From NCBI GenBank assembly GCA_001574975.1, contig KQ965739.1, positions 256,381 through 320,380 of the forward strand: a DNA stretch of 64,000 nt, given 5' to 3'. Shown here one piece after another: positions 52,280-61,926 of the stretch (positions are counted from its first letter, which is position 1; the number at the start of each line of letters is the position of its first letter). The notes under the pieces are model-generated. The model saw nothing but the letters and a program-made list of their open reading frames with translations, ran no database searches and was not told where the DNA came from. The translations under genes were made by a program, and so were the position numbers. The stretch is from Gonapodya prolifera JEL478 (lineage: Eukaryota > Monoblepharomycota > Monoblepharidomycetes > Monoblepharidales > Gonapodyaceae).

Positions 52280-52787
52280 TTGTTGGGGGGGGGGGGGGGG
52301 GGGGGAGTGGGGGCGAGGGAATGTGGGCTGGGGGTGGCACTCACGAGGAAGGAGGAACGGCGGTGGACGTTTTGTGTATATTTTAGTGGTCTACGTCATG
52401 GGAGTTATAATGATATGCTTGGGGGCAGAGCGTTCAACCCGTTGCATTGCTGTAGTTGCGTTTGAGCGCTGTTTGACATATTTTGAATGATGCAGAGTGT
52501 TTTTCCATGCCCAAGCAATAAAGGTGCACTTGTGGATTCATCTGAAAGGAAAAAACACCCGCTTGGTCGAGCTCCCACAACAATGATGGCAGTAGGTGCT
52601 GCCGTCTGCTACTCGTTCGTTGATGTCTCACCCAGTCGCTTTCACAAAGGCGGCACATATATGGTTTTTGAATTCAACTTGGTCAAAGATCAGGCGAGAA
52701 ACGAAAATTTGAACTCAAAGGTTGATGTTTGTTTGATTTGCGAATACTACATGAACAAAGGTCCGTTACCTCCAAACTGTCTTCACA
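52280..52787. other. Spacer with a 21-G homopolymer
   Basis: 508 bases after the alpha-kinase. An uninterrupted run of 21 G lies at 52285-52305, only 5 bases after the stop codon, within the probable 3' UTR. A short open frame (52487-52855) shows no recognised family. The right part should contain the promoter of the next gene. Confidence 0.5.
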
Positions 52788-54309
52788 ATGCCTCAAGGAC
52801 CGAGCGTGTACTCCCAAACACGCGTAAACAATCGATTTTTCAAGTATTTGAGTGATTTCGTCGCGTCCTACCCCCACGAGGACAATCGGCACGCGCGAAT
52901 GTGGTCGGAAGTTGCCGGGAGTGTGGACGATCTGGTTCAGTTGACGAGGGAGGAGAGCACCATCGATTTTCTATCTTCAAGTACCGTCAAGAAGTTTGTC
53001 CATAAAGATGTGCTTGCCAAGGAGGAGAAGGACCGGCGGGAAAAGCTCGAAGACAATGGCTATTACACAACGCACCCTGGATACTTTCAGAACGACCCCT
53101 CGACCGAAACACTACCGTATTTCACCGCGCTTTATACTGCATATGCTGCTGTGAAGGAGAACAGTGCGGATGTGGGCGACTGGGCCACCTGGCTCGAAAC
53201 CATCAATGCGATTGGGACTTTAGAAGAAACACGCGACAGCAACGTCAAGCAGACGATCCGACAATTCAGACAGCTCAGCGCAAACTTCATGTCGAATAAG
53301 CTTCCGCCCCGCCGCACCCGAACGGCATCGCGTAGTCGACCTGTGAATGCCGATTTGTACATTCCGACTGGATTCGTCCCCAAGAGCCGAACCAAAAGCG
53401 CCCAAGAAGACGCTATTGTGATTGATAGTGATACAGAGAGTGAAGCGGGCTCCTCTTTGAACGGCGGGGCGGCCTGGTCGAACGATGTCGACGATTTCGA
53501 CGAGGCACCACCGAATTTTGACGAAGAGTACAAACTCCGGTTAGACCGATGTTTCGGATTAAATGAGCAAGTTGCTATGAGGGCAGAGCTTTTGATATTC
53601 GAAATGAAGAGACAAGTGAGACTTCTTTAATGCTGTGAGGGTGTGTTCTGGCACCCAGTTGCACTAAGTCTCCCTTTTGCGTTTGGACAGTACACTCTAA
53701 ACGCAATTGCCACTCTTCCATCAATGGCCGCCAGAATTGCCAAGTGTAACGAGGTTTTCCGTCCCTCCGACGTCTCTGCCGGGTTGTTTACACAGGAGCA
53801 GGCCGACGCCGATAATTTCTTCTTTCCGGAAAGGAACCCGAGGAACGCTTTGGCAGTTTTGATGACGGAGGATGCAGGTCCGCGTGGGAGACAAAGGTGA
53901 GCTATTCGTTCACATGACGTTATGGTTCTCTGCCAACGGAAAAGGATACAGCGAGAAAGTACGGAGATACAGTCTTCGACATCCTTTCCGTCGCTCCAGG
54001 GCACTTTTTATTTCTTATCTTCGCCAACAAGACCGCCTGTGGAGGGAACTCGGGTACATTCGGCGACATATGATCTCGAACGGACGGAAAACCCGATCAA
54101 CGTACATGGACTTTCTGAAAGCGGCTCAAGGATCGGATTCCAACCGAAGTGAGAGAGAAAAGGCGCTTGTGCATGGCTTCGGCGAAACTGGGTTCGGTGG
54201 TTTCCCCAACTCGCCGATGGCGAGGTATGGACTTTACGAAGAGGGTGTGTTCGAAAGAATAGCAAAATGGGCTGCGTGGGAAAGGGAGGGCGGTGAGGAC
54301 GATGAATAA
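52788..54309 (+). CDS. Unrecognised protein, three exons
   Basis: ATG at 52788 (MPQGPSVYSQTRVNNRFFKYL). Exon 1 ends LIFEMKRQ near 53615. Exon 2 (about 53691-53894) gives YTLNAIATLPSMAARIAKCN and ENPRNALAVLM-like helix (NPRNALAVLMTEDAG). Exon 3 (about 53950-54309) gives EKVRRYSLRHPFRR and ends WEREGGEDDE. About 465 residues. The first part is helical with SSTVKKFVHKDVLAKEEKDRR. A central basic/acidic linker has IVIDSDTESEAGSS, resembling an acidic SUMO-interaction type motif (IVIDSD), which is suggestive only. No family recognised. Head-to-tail with the next gene, 97 bases apart. Confidence 0.65.
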
Positions 54310-54406
54310 TATTCCTTTTGTGTGGATGACGCCCTGTGGCCATGAAAGCGCCTTTCGCTCGTCCGCTGACAGTCCACAGCGCCCCGCCTTCCCTTAGCTG
54401 TTTCCG

Positions 54407-55729
54407 ATGTCGAGACCAGCTGATGGAGCAGTTCACGAAACGCCAAAACCTCCTGCACTTCCTTCTGCAGAAGATATTGCGACGAACCTACGGACCGGAC
54501 CTTCGACGCACCCGGAGCTTTACACAAATGTGGGGACCCAACCTCCGAGCTTGGAATCACCTACGTTTCCCGTCGCAGCAGAGATCGCTTCTGCTCCCAG
54601 ATCCGATCCTCATCGCGATCCTCATCGCGCGGAAATGCCAATCCCCCCGCGGACGTCTTCCAACAACCGGGACACAAACTTACCCTCCCTTCCACGACCC
54701 ACACCGAATGGAGATGTTTTACCACAGCATTTCCCAACCTCGCTAGATGACACCACTCTTGGTCCGTCAAACCCCCCTCTTCCAACAAGCATCCCTCCCA
54801 ATACATCCTCCAAGTCTTCACTTCCCTCCAGGGATCTTCCCGCCGACGCTCGATCAGTCCTTTCCGCTCTGAGTCGAGTGTCGCAGCTTGAGGAGCAATG
54901 CCGCGAGGCAGAAGCGGAATGCAACGAGTTGTGGTCCCAATTGGGTGCGCTTCAGCAGGAAGCGAACATGCAGCGGCGGTACGAAAGCCATGTTCGAAAG
55001 CTGGAATTGGAAGCGAACTATGCCATCGAGCAGTTGTCCCGGCACGTGAATGAACTTCACACTGGCCGGTGGACTGGTTTCGATGTCCGGCAGTACTTGC
55101 CCGACACAATTTCTGCTACGGGGGACACTGCCCTTGTCGCCGATTCTGTTGAAAGCATAGTGGGGAACTTTGCGACACTCTACAATCAGTACCTTGAAGC
55201 TAACAAAGGTCTGAACTTGCTCAAACTAAGGTTGGTGTTGTTGAGAAGAGCTCTTCGGTCTTTTCTCAAACATTGACACATCCCCTTCCTCATGAAACGC
55301 ACTTTCAGAATCATGTCGCAACAGCAGTGGATTCGTGACGCCCGCACCCTTCTGGTCCAGACAGACGCAGCGACAGAGAAGGACGCTGATGCCGCACCGA
55401 CCACTGCAGCTGAGCGTGGCGATCTTCAATCTCAGATTGAAAGCATGGAGCACTACCGCGAGAGCAAACAGACCCAACTCGCGGAGGATGAAGCTGAAAT
55501 CAAGCGCGCTATCCAGGACAGGTCCCAGGTAGTTGGTGGAGGGTCTGCGATTATCGAGCTTCTGCAGGCTGAGCTGGATAAGGCAAAGGCAGACCAGGCG
55601 CTGGCGCAGCTCATGACTGATCAAGTTCAACTGGAGATGGAGAAAGTGGAGTTGCGATATGCGGAGCAGATCGCGGCGGTACGGGCAGAGACGGATAACA
55701 TTAGGGAGGAATTGACAAAGTTGAATTGA
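54407..55729 (+). CDS. Unrecognised coiled-coil protein
   Basis: ATG at 54407 (MSRPADGAVHETPKPP). The N-terminal 140 residues are Pro/Ser/Thr-rich. Then come coiled coils: LSRVSQLEEQCREAEAECNEL and YESHVRKLELEANYAIEQL. An intron (about 55231-55309, AG|gttggt...tttcag) joins LLKLR to IMSQQQWIRDARTLL. The second part has ERGDLQSQIESMEHYRE, ALAQLMTDQVQLEMEKVEL and an end at NIREELTKLN. About 415 residues, largely helical and probably elongated. It could be cytoskeletal. No family recognised. It converges with the cytochrome b5 gene. Confidence 0.7.
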
Positions 55730-55890
55730 ACGAGATCTTGCTACCAACCGTTTTGGTGAAGTGCTCGCATAACTATAATGTTCGACTTCTAATCAAACGT
55801 CTCTTTCACTCAAGAGTATATGTAGTTGCGATTATAAATGATACAGCCCAGACATGTATGAATACTGGTGACGCTCTTGTCTAAAAGAAT

Positions 55891-56643
55891 CTACAGCTTC
55901 GCTCCTATGGGAATTGATAAGGAACATTACTACCGAAGTCACACCAACGAGACAATATAAAACAAACTCACCGTCAAGGTTGCCGACCAGGAGTTTGGCA
56001 CCGTACTCCTTAAGGACTTTGTCGGCGTTGTGGAAAGCGTCGAACTCCTTGGACACATCACGTCCAGCGACACGGAGGAGGATGGCCTTGCCACCAGGGT
56101 GCTCATCGGCGAATTTGGTCTGAAGCGATCATAACGGTGAGCATACGCCTGGGAGAAAACTCTCATCGCATTGGGTACTCACCACATCCTACATGATTGA
56201 GTGTCGTTTGGTGAAGGACAAACAATCAGCAACCAAACCTGAGGAAACCACTTCGGAACCAAGCCATCGATACTCCTCAAGCTGCGTTTCCGAGCCGACG
56301 ACCAAACGTGTACAACCTAGCGACCGGAATCCGCCAGATTTTGCGGGCCTGATTCCACTTCCTTGCACCGATCGGTTCTCGGAACCTGGTCACGAGACAG
56401 ACCCCAGATTCCTCCCGGGCGTCCTGGACACTCACGTAGACTTTGCCCTGGATGATGACCCACGCATCCTGCAAACGAAAACGGGGACGAGGTGAGAAAC
56501 CAAGCGGGATCGAAAATGGCCGGAACTGAACCCGTCAGGGAAGCCGACGGCCCTCTCCGATTCCATCCGAGCGACGTCGTGCGCCCGTGTGCGGTGCTCA
56601 CCTTGGGGGTGTTGTGCTTGGCAACGTCCTGAACGGTGGGCAT
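55891..56643 (-). CDS. Cytochrome b5 heme-binding domain protein, with a 6-base exon
   Basis: ATG at 56643, MPTVQDVAKHNTPK. Intron, then DAWVIIQGKVY. A microexon 56183-56188 (GATGTG, Asp-Val) follows, flanked by ag| and |gtgag. Next TKFADEHPGGKAILLRVAG with axial heme His in HPGG, then KEFDAFHNADKVLKEYG with the second axial His. The last splice gives GNLDGAKL and a stop at 55891. This matches the cytochrome b5 fold (KVYDVTKF...HPGG...H). About 90 residues with no membrane anchor, so probably soluble. It shuttles electrons to partner enzymes. The molybdopterin oxidoreductase lies immediately upstream on the same strand, 153 bases away; a partnership is inference. Confidence 0.9.
56183..56188 (-). 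other. 6-base microexon of the cytochrome b5 gene
   Basis: Reads GATGTG on the minus strand between TGTAG| and |GTGAGT. It supplies Asp-Val, exactly the two residues that the b5 consensus VYDVTKF needs between the flanking exons (VY and TKF). Confidence 0.75.
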
Positions 56644-56796
56644 GGTGTACTAGTGCAAAGTGGTGGGTTGACTTTCGGGAAGGACGGCGTGAATAAAAGC
56701 TGGCACGGCATAAATGACGGCTAAACAGGCAAATGTGGCGCAATGTAAATCAGGCAGGAGATAAACAATCAAGTAAAGTATGCTCTTTGTCATTTT

Positions 56797-58050
56797 TTAG
56801 GACTCTTCGAACTCGTGCGTCCCATCCCGCGCACCGCCCCATCGCTTTCTCTTTGTAATATCCTCGTTGGGGTCTTTGAACCGCTCCTCGAACCACACGT
56901 TTCCCCTCTCGTGGTAGCCCAGCTTCTCCCAGAACCTTTTCAACGGAGCACGGAGCAAGACGCGGGGGGGAGCGCGTGGGGGTTGAGTAAAACATCGCAG
57001 GACGTGCAAATTGCAAAACCGAGCGACGAAACACCCACCCGTCACGGTACTCCCTCGCGAACTCGATCCTCTGCAAGAACTTTGCGGACTTCCAGCCATA
57101 CAAGTGCGGGATGATTATGCGCACAATGCCGTGTTCGGGCGGGATGGGCTGTGAGTTCCAAACCACAAAATCGCTCAACACACGATCCACACGTCCACAC
57201 GTTCCCTCAAACCACAACGCAAAACACCCACCGCCCCGTCCAGCTCCCACACCAAATGCACCTCCTCCCGCTCAAGGTCCTCCCGAGGTGCGACCGTGAC
57301 GTACCCGTCGCGGCCGGTTTGGACGAGCCATTGCCAGTCCGACTGAAAAAGGGGTGTTGAATTGGAGGTGGAAGGTGAACGGGCGAGGGAAGCTTACGGG
57401 TACGATCCCACGGGCGGTGAGGTGCTGCACGAGGGTTGAGAAGGGGAGGGCTTCATGCGGCGTTTTTGGGGAGGGTTCCGTGTCGTGCCAGAAGAACGGA
57501 CCGACGTTCGCCAACATCAGAACCCCGCCGACCCCCACACGCCCCACCCCCCACCCGCCGCACCCACCTTTGGTCCACTTAACACTTAACGCACTCCACG
57601 TCGTCACGCAATGAAAGTCCGCCTCCAGCTGCACCACACCCAGTTGTTCAAGCTCCCTCACACCCACCGCGACCTCACCCGCCCCCGACGCGCACGTCAG
57701 GGACCACGACGCGAGGTCCAATGCGGGGCGGTGGCCCAGGTCGAGGACTTGGAAGGAACGCGAGTGGTGGTTGCCGGGAGGGATGCGGTCCTCGGTGGAG
57801 TGCTTCCGCGAGGAGGGTTTGCCGTCGAGGTGGTTCTTTTGGAGCGGATCGAAGCGCGGTGGTGGTGGTGGTGGGAATGAGCGTGGGGAAGAGGCGATGG
57901 TGAGTGCATTATGGCGCGATCGGTAGGTCGCGGTGTCGTGAGGAGAAGCCGTGGTGAACTCACCTGCAGCAAGCGCTGTTTCTTGCGGATCTCGTTCTGG
58001 GCTTTGGACGAGGACAGGTCGATGGCGGGGTCGGTTTGGACGGGGGCCAT
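56797..58050 (-). CDS. Molybdopterin-binding oxidoreductase, YuiH/sulfite oxidase-like
   Basis: ATG at 58050 (MAPVQTDPAIDLSSSKAQNE). Exons in order: RFDPLQKNHLDGK and DLGHRPALDLASWSLTC; then VRELEQLGVVQLEADFHCVTTWS with the molybdenum-ligating Cys; LVQHLTARGIVP; SDWQWLVQTGRDGYVTVAPREDLE; then PIPPEHGIVRIIIPHLYGWKSAKFLQRIEF; last FWEKLGYHERGNVWFEERF and an acidic/basic tail. Order and motifs match bacterial sulfite oxidase-like MoCo proteins (FHCVTTWS, LYGWKSAKW, FWE..GYH.RGDPW) better than eukaryotic sulfite oxidase, which has a fused b5 and a dimerisation domain. The substrate is unknown. The cytochrome b5 gene follows on the same strand. Confidence 0.88.
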
Positions 58051-58544
58051 TGCGGGTTGTGCGGGATTGGAGGGAAATGAAAGTGGGAAGATGCCGAAGA
58101 AAAGCCGATGACCGGACCGGGAGCAAAAGGTATTTTCGTTGACAGGAAAAGTAGGAGCTGTACGAATGAAACAAGAGTGCATAAGATTGATATTTTTTCT
58201 TGGATAGAGCGTTACATTTGCAGGTCGAATGGAAGTACATAGCTCAAGTTAGAAGCGGCGGTAGTCATCAGAATCAAGACAACAAAGCAAAACCAGTCTA
58301 TACAAGATTTACAACGCTTTTTACAATGGAACTGCGATGACCATTGCTCTGAGTGTGCAACTGTCCCGCTGCAGTCACAAAACGCACATCCAGTCTATAC
58401 AAGATTTAAAACGCTTTTTACAATGGAACTCCACATGGCCATTGCCCTGATTGTGCAACTGTCCCGCTGCAGTCCCAAAACGAACAACCCGGTCACACAG
58501 CTATCCACAATTCGTTCAATTGGTCGCTGGGGCACAAAGCACCA
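58051..58544. other. Spacer with a 97-base tandem duplication
   Basis: 494 bases from the molybdopterin gene start to the end of the next minus-strand gene. Its middle is the tandem repeat listed separately. Otherwise nothing recognised. Confidence 0.5.
58293..58483. repeat. Two-copy tandem repeat, period 97
   Basis: Copy 1 starts CCAGTCTATACAAGATTTAC at 58293. Copy 2 starts CCAGTCTATACAAGATTTAA at 58390. Both continue AACGCTTTTTACAATGGAACT and TGTGCAACTGTCCCGCTGCA with few differences (about 90% alike by eye). Probably a recent local duplication. Confidence 0.85.
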
Positions 58545-59366
58545 TCATTTCTGATAGTCTGAGAGCGCCATGTTCTCGTGACTAAACTTGCCCGCCGTCT
58601 TCCTGTACGCTACTTGAGAGCCGAACCCCGAACTTCCGGGTGTGAGCGGCTCGCCCTCGTCAGCACCAGCATCTCTTACGCTCGAAGTTGAAACCGCCAA
58701 GCTCCCGTCATCCGACCTGTCGCGCTTCCTCCGTCTGAGTCCCCTTGCGGACGATAGCGCGGGCACGAGAGTGGACCCGACCGAGAGTATGGACGAAATG
58801 GCCACGACGAGGGGCGAGATGGCTGGCGCCGCGGACGAGAACTTGCGCTTGTCATGCTCGCCCGGGTACGCGAGCGACACGCGCTTCTGCTTCTCGTATC
58901 CCGTGCGCTGGGGCAGCTCCCGTTCGGGACGGGACGCGTAGGCGTTGTACAACGTGTCGTCGTCCAGCACAGGCGAGTAGAGCTGCGAGGCGTCGACGTT
59001 GACGCGCGCGCCCCGCGGCAGGTCTGGTGGAGGCGCAATGCCTGTGAATATGGATGCGTAGGCTTTGGATGCGTCGGCGTCGTGGTTGGGTTGTGTGCGG
59101 ATGGCGAGGGGGTGCAGGCGGTGGTGGTCTGCCTCTGTGGGTGCGTTGGGAGGGAGCGGGAGTGGGGATGTGTCAGTGTCGGTTGGAGTTGCAGCCGCGG
59201 ATCTGAGGAGACGGGGATGCGTGGGAATGGTGGAGTCAGGCTTGAGCGGGGATGGCAGAGGGGGCATAGTCTGGAGTTCGAACTCGAGCTGCTGTGCTTG
59301 CGATTGCAGAGATCCACGCGATTTCTGTCTGTGCGCAGCAGCGGGACGGGATGCGGCGACGTCCAT
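58545..59366 (-). CDS. Unrecognised protein with one hydrophobic segment
   Basis: ATG at 59366 (MDVAASRPAAAHRQKSRG). A single open exon to 58545, about 273 residues. The N-terminal half is Ser/Pro/Thr-rich and probably disordered. A hydrophobic stretch of about 25 residues (ISPLVVAISSILSVGSTLVP) is followed by RGLRRRKRDR, a basic cluster of the kind that fixes a single membrane helix, with the C-terminus cytosolic. It ends MALSDYQK. No family recognised. It may be a small single-pass membrane protein. It is divergent from the next gene. Confidence 0.55.
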   Translation of the reverse strand: MDVAASRPAAAHRQKSRGSLQSQAQQLEFELQTMPPLPSPLKPDSTIPTHPRLLRSAAATPTDTDTSPLPLPPNAPTEADHHRLHPLAIRTQPNHDADASKAYASIFTGIAPPPDLPRGARVNVDASQLYSPVLDDDTLYNAYASRPERELPQRTGYEKQKRVSLAYPGEHDKRKFSSAAPAISPLVVAISSILSVGSTLVPALSSARGLRRRKRDRSDDGSLAVSTSSVRDAGADEGEPLTPGSSGFGSQVAYRKTAGKFSHENMALSDYQK

Positions 59367-59481
59367 TGGGAGTTTAGTGTGCGAGCGATGAGAGGGGTGT
59401 GTCTGAGCGAGCTTGACCGAAGCACACTTGGCCACAGTCGACGGAGAAGCCGAACACCCGATTCACACAAAGGGAGCGACA

Positions 59482-60311
59482 ATGGACAACAGCGCAGACG
59501 CAGTGGCGCACACGAGCAGCGCGGGAATCGGGACTGGCGAGGCGGCGGGAGGGGGAGTGGAGCGCGGGGCAGGGGGGGCAGCAGTGGAGAGTGGGCAGCA
59601 CACCACACTCGAGGAGACGGCAGACACGACAGCCCAGGGCGAGGGGGCGCAGCACACAGTCGACGGCGGACCGCCTGCGAAGAAGAGAAAGACGGACGCA
59701 GACGAAGATCCCTCGGTGAGCTCAGTTTCCTTTCACAGCCAACCCACAATTTGTAGCGCATTTCTCTTCCAAAGACCAACGGCTCCAACCACACCACTGC
59801 GACGGAAAACGGAAACGGAAACGGAAACGGAACTGCCCCGATGGAAGTATCCTCGGCCGCAGAGCACCACGCCAGTGCCAGTCGCGGCAGCAGCAGCTCG
59901 GCACCTCTCCAATCCGAGCCCGCCACTGGCACGGCGGCAACCACACCCACGCCTTCCCGCCGCGGGGGCGGTGGCAAAGGCACGCGGGGGAAGAAAGCGC
60001 CCCGTACCCCGGTAACACCCAGTCGCTCGTCCTCGCGGGTGCAGAACCAAAAGACAGGCACCACCCTACCCGGCCTAGCCGACCCCACCATCCGTGTCGG
60101 TAAATCGGCAGGCGCGCTGATTGGGCAGTTTTTGGCAGCAGAGCAGGAGGAGAGGCTTGTCAAGGGCGTGATTGAGGTCAGGAGGGCTTTTGAGAAGGCG
60201 GCGTTGGCGGCCAGAGAGGCTCAGGCTCAGGCGGATGCCGAAGCGCAGGAGAAGGAGAAGGAGAAGGAGGAGCAGTTGGGGAATGGAGGAGTGGTGGAGG
60301 GAGACGCGTAG
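59482..60311 (+). CDS. Unrecognised Ala/Gly-rich protein with a nuclear localisation signal
   Basis: ATG at 59482 (MDNSADAVAHTSSAGIG). Exon 1 ends PPAKKRKTDADEDPS, with a classic PxKKRK-type nuclear signal. The intron 59717 to about 59779 joins TNGSNHTTATENGNGNGNG, coded by a GGAAAC repeat, to MEVSSAAEHH. A basic segment GGGGKGTRGKKAPRTPVTPSR follows. The only ordered-looking part is LADPTIRVGKSAGALIGQFLAAEQEERLVKGVIEVRRAF, continuing as an Ala/Glu-rich helix. Ends VVEGDA. Probably a nuclear protein. No family recognised. Confidence 0.6.
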
Positions 60312-60762
60312 ACGGAGAGAGACGCGGAGGCGGCCTGGAGTTGGAAGTGGAAGTGGAAGTGGAAGTGGATGTCGGTTGTGTCGGCTGTGTCGGTTGGGAA
60401 GGGCATCTTCTTTTGCATTGGGGGTTTCGTTCTTGGATCACTCGGATCATTTGGATCATGTGGAGCGTTGGGAGCGTTGGGACATGTCAAAATAGGACTT
60501 AGGAGATAATCATTGTCATAGAATACATGGCGCGTTTTTTGCTCTGCTGATGGGGGAAGTTTTGTGTGAAAGGGTGCAGAGACGTCGCGGGTGGAGGTCC
60601 ACCTGTTGCGTTTGGGTTTTTGTGGAGCGGTGGGACGTGTGATTTGAGGACCAATAGCGTCGGGCGCGATTGCTAAAAATATATTGTCTTGCAGTACCTA
60701 AATCGTCATGCGAATATTATGTGAGCTAAGAATGTGAGGCCCCGAAAATTTGAGTTTCCCCA
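60312..60762. other. Spacer with simple repeats
   Basis: 451 bases. It has (GGAAGT)n near 60344-60370, TGTCGG repeats just after, and GGATCA / GGAGCGTTG repeats near 60440-60480. No gene recognised. The promoter of the next gene should lie at the right end. Confidence 0.5.
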
Positions 60763-61584
60763 ATGCGAAGACTTACCTTTCATTCAAATTGCGAAGAGCT
60801 GCCACAATCCTCTAACAACATGAACAGACGACAAGTCATCACCCTCACGTTCGGTGAACGCGCCGAGAACCACAAAGGCATGGAAATCATCGGCCAAGCC
60901 ATTGCGGCCGGCCAGGGGTTCCAGCTCGCCGACCTCGTGGCGATCCAGGGGGACGTTCGTGCCCGCGGGGGTCAAACAGAGCTCCACACGCTGGACTCTG
61001 GTCACGAGAAGGCCTACGTGCTTGTCATCCGTGGCGGTGTAGACGTGTTCCTCCGTCCGCACGGTCAGACGCACGCGACGCTGTTTGATGAACAAAAGGC
61101 ACTCACGTACGACAAAAAGGCACATATTTATGGTCGGGTGGTGAACAAACACGCGCGGTGGAACCTTTGCTTTGATGATGATGCCCGGGAGCCTGATTAC
61201 GAACGGGGAAGGGGAAGAATCGTTGATTTCGATCAAGTTCCCGTACTAAAGTCGTTGAGAGAAGAAATAAGCCACCTAGGAGCAAAAACAAATGATTTGA
61301 AAGTAGAATCCAACTATTACTATGATGTGGAGAAGTGCGGGATTGGGTTTCATGGCGACAGTGAGCGCAGGAAAGTAATCGGCGTGCGACTGGGCACGGT
61401 CGGAACACCCCTTTTCTTCCAGTGGTACAAAAATGGAAGGCCTCTTGGGGGGTTTGTTGAAATTGCGCTGGCGCCAGGCGATATGTATTTCATGAGCGAA
61501 AAGGCGGTCGGTACGGATTGGAAAAAGAGATCCCACTACACACTGCGACATGCTGTCGGAAAGGAGTTTAATAAGCTCTCTTGA
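60763..61584 (+). CDS. AlkB-like 2-oxoglutarate/Fe(II) dioxygenase of virus-associated type, intronless
   Basis: Single open frame of 273 residues, start ATG 60763 or 60820 (MNRRQVITLTFGE). The second half has a clear dioxygenase core: VESNYYYDVEKCGIGFHGD (His-x-Asp iron ligands in HGD), VIGVRLG, LFFQWYKNGRPLGGFVEI, LAPGDMYFMSEKAVGTDWKKR and YTLRHAVG with the distal His. The first half carries AYVLVIRGGVDVFL and KKAHIYGRVVNKHARWNLCFDD. I associate this two-part arrangement with uncharacterised proteins of large DNA viruses and protists. AlkB relatives demethylate alkylated nucleic acids. Lack of introns in an intron-rich neighbourhood fits gene transfer from a virus, or retroposition. Both are inference. 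Confidence 0.72.
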   Translation: MRRLTFHSNCEELPQSSNNMNRRQVITLTFGERAENHKGMEIIGQAIAAGQGFQLADLVAIQGDVRARGGQTELHTLDSGHEKAYVLVIRGGVDVFLRPHGQTHATLFDEQKALTYDKKAHIYGRVVNKHARWNLCFDDDAREPDYERGRGRIVDFDQVPVLKSLREEISHLGAKTNDLKVESNYYYDVEKCGIGFHGDSERRKVIGVRLGTVGTPLFFQWYKNGRPLGGFVEIALAPGDMYFMSEKAVGTDWKKRSHYTLRHAVGKEFNKLS

Positions 61585-61926
61585 TACTTTAAGTTATGTG
61601 TGGTAGAATAAGCGGACACGTTTTGTAGTCGCTAGACTTGATATGCTTTTCGTTTGTAACTGAAGAGTTTTATGAAAGTACAAATAGAGAGGAGAAATCC
61701 ATTTTCGGCGAGTGGGGTTTTAATTCTCTTTGACAGCCGATGCAGATGGTGCCACATATGATGGGAGACAAGGGGCTCAAAAGCTTTTCGAGTATATGGT
61801 CAGTTTTCCTGTTGTAAAGTCAAAGACTTTCCTCGTTTGGAGGGGTCCTTCTTGGGGTTGATTAGGGCAACTGCGGCCGAGCGACAACAAACTACGGTGA
61901 ATGGTAACGTTCTCACAGGCTAAAGC
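61585..61926. other. Spacer
   Basis: 342 bases. AT-rich 3' end of the dioxygenase gene, then sequence upstream of the kinase remnant. Nothing recognised. Confidence 0.4.

Noticed and set aside
59810-59832. GGAAAC repeat as a mobile or regulatory element
   Set aside because: It lies in an exon and encodes a Gly-Asn repeat; simple slippage explains it.
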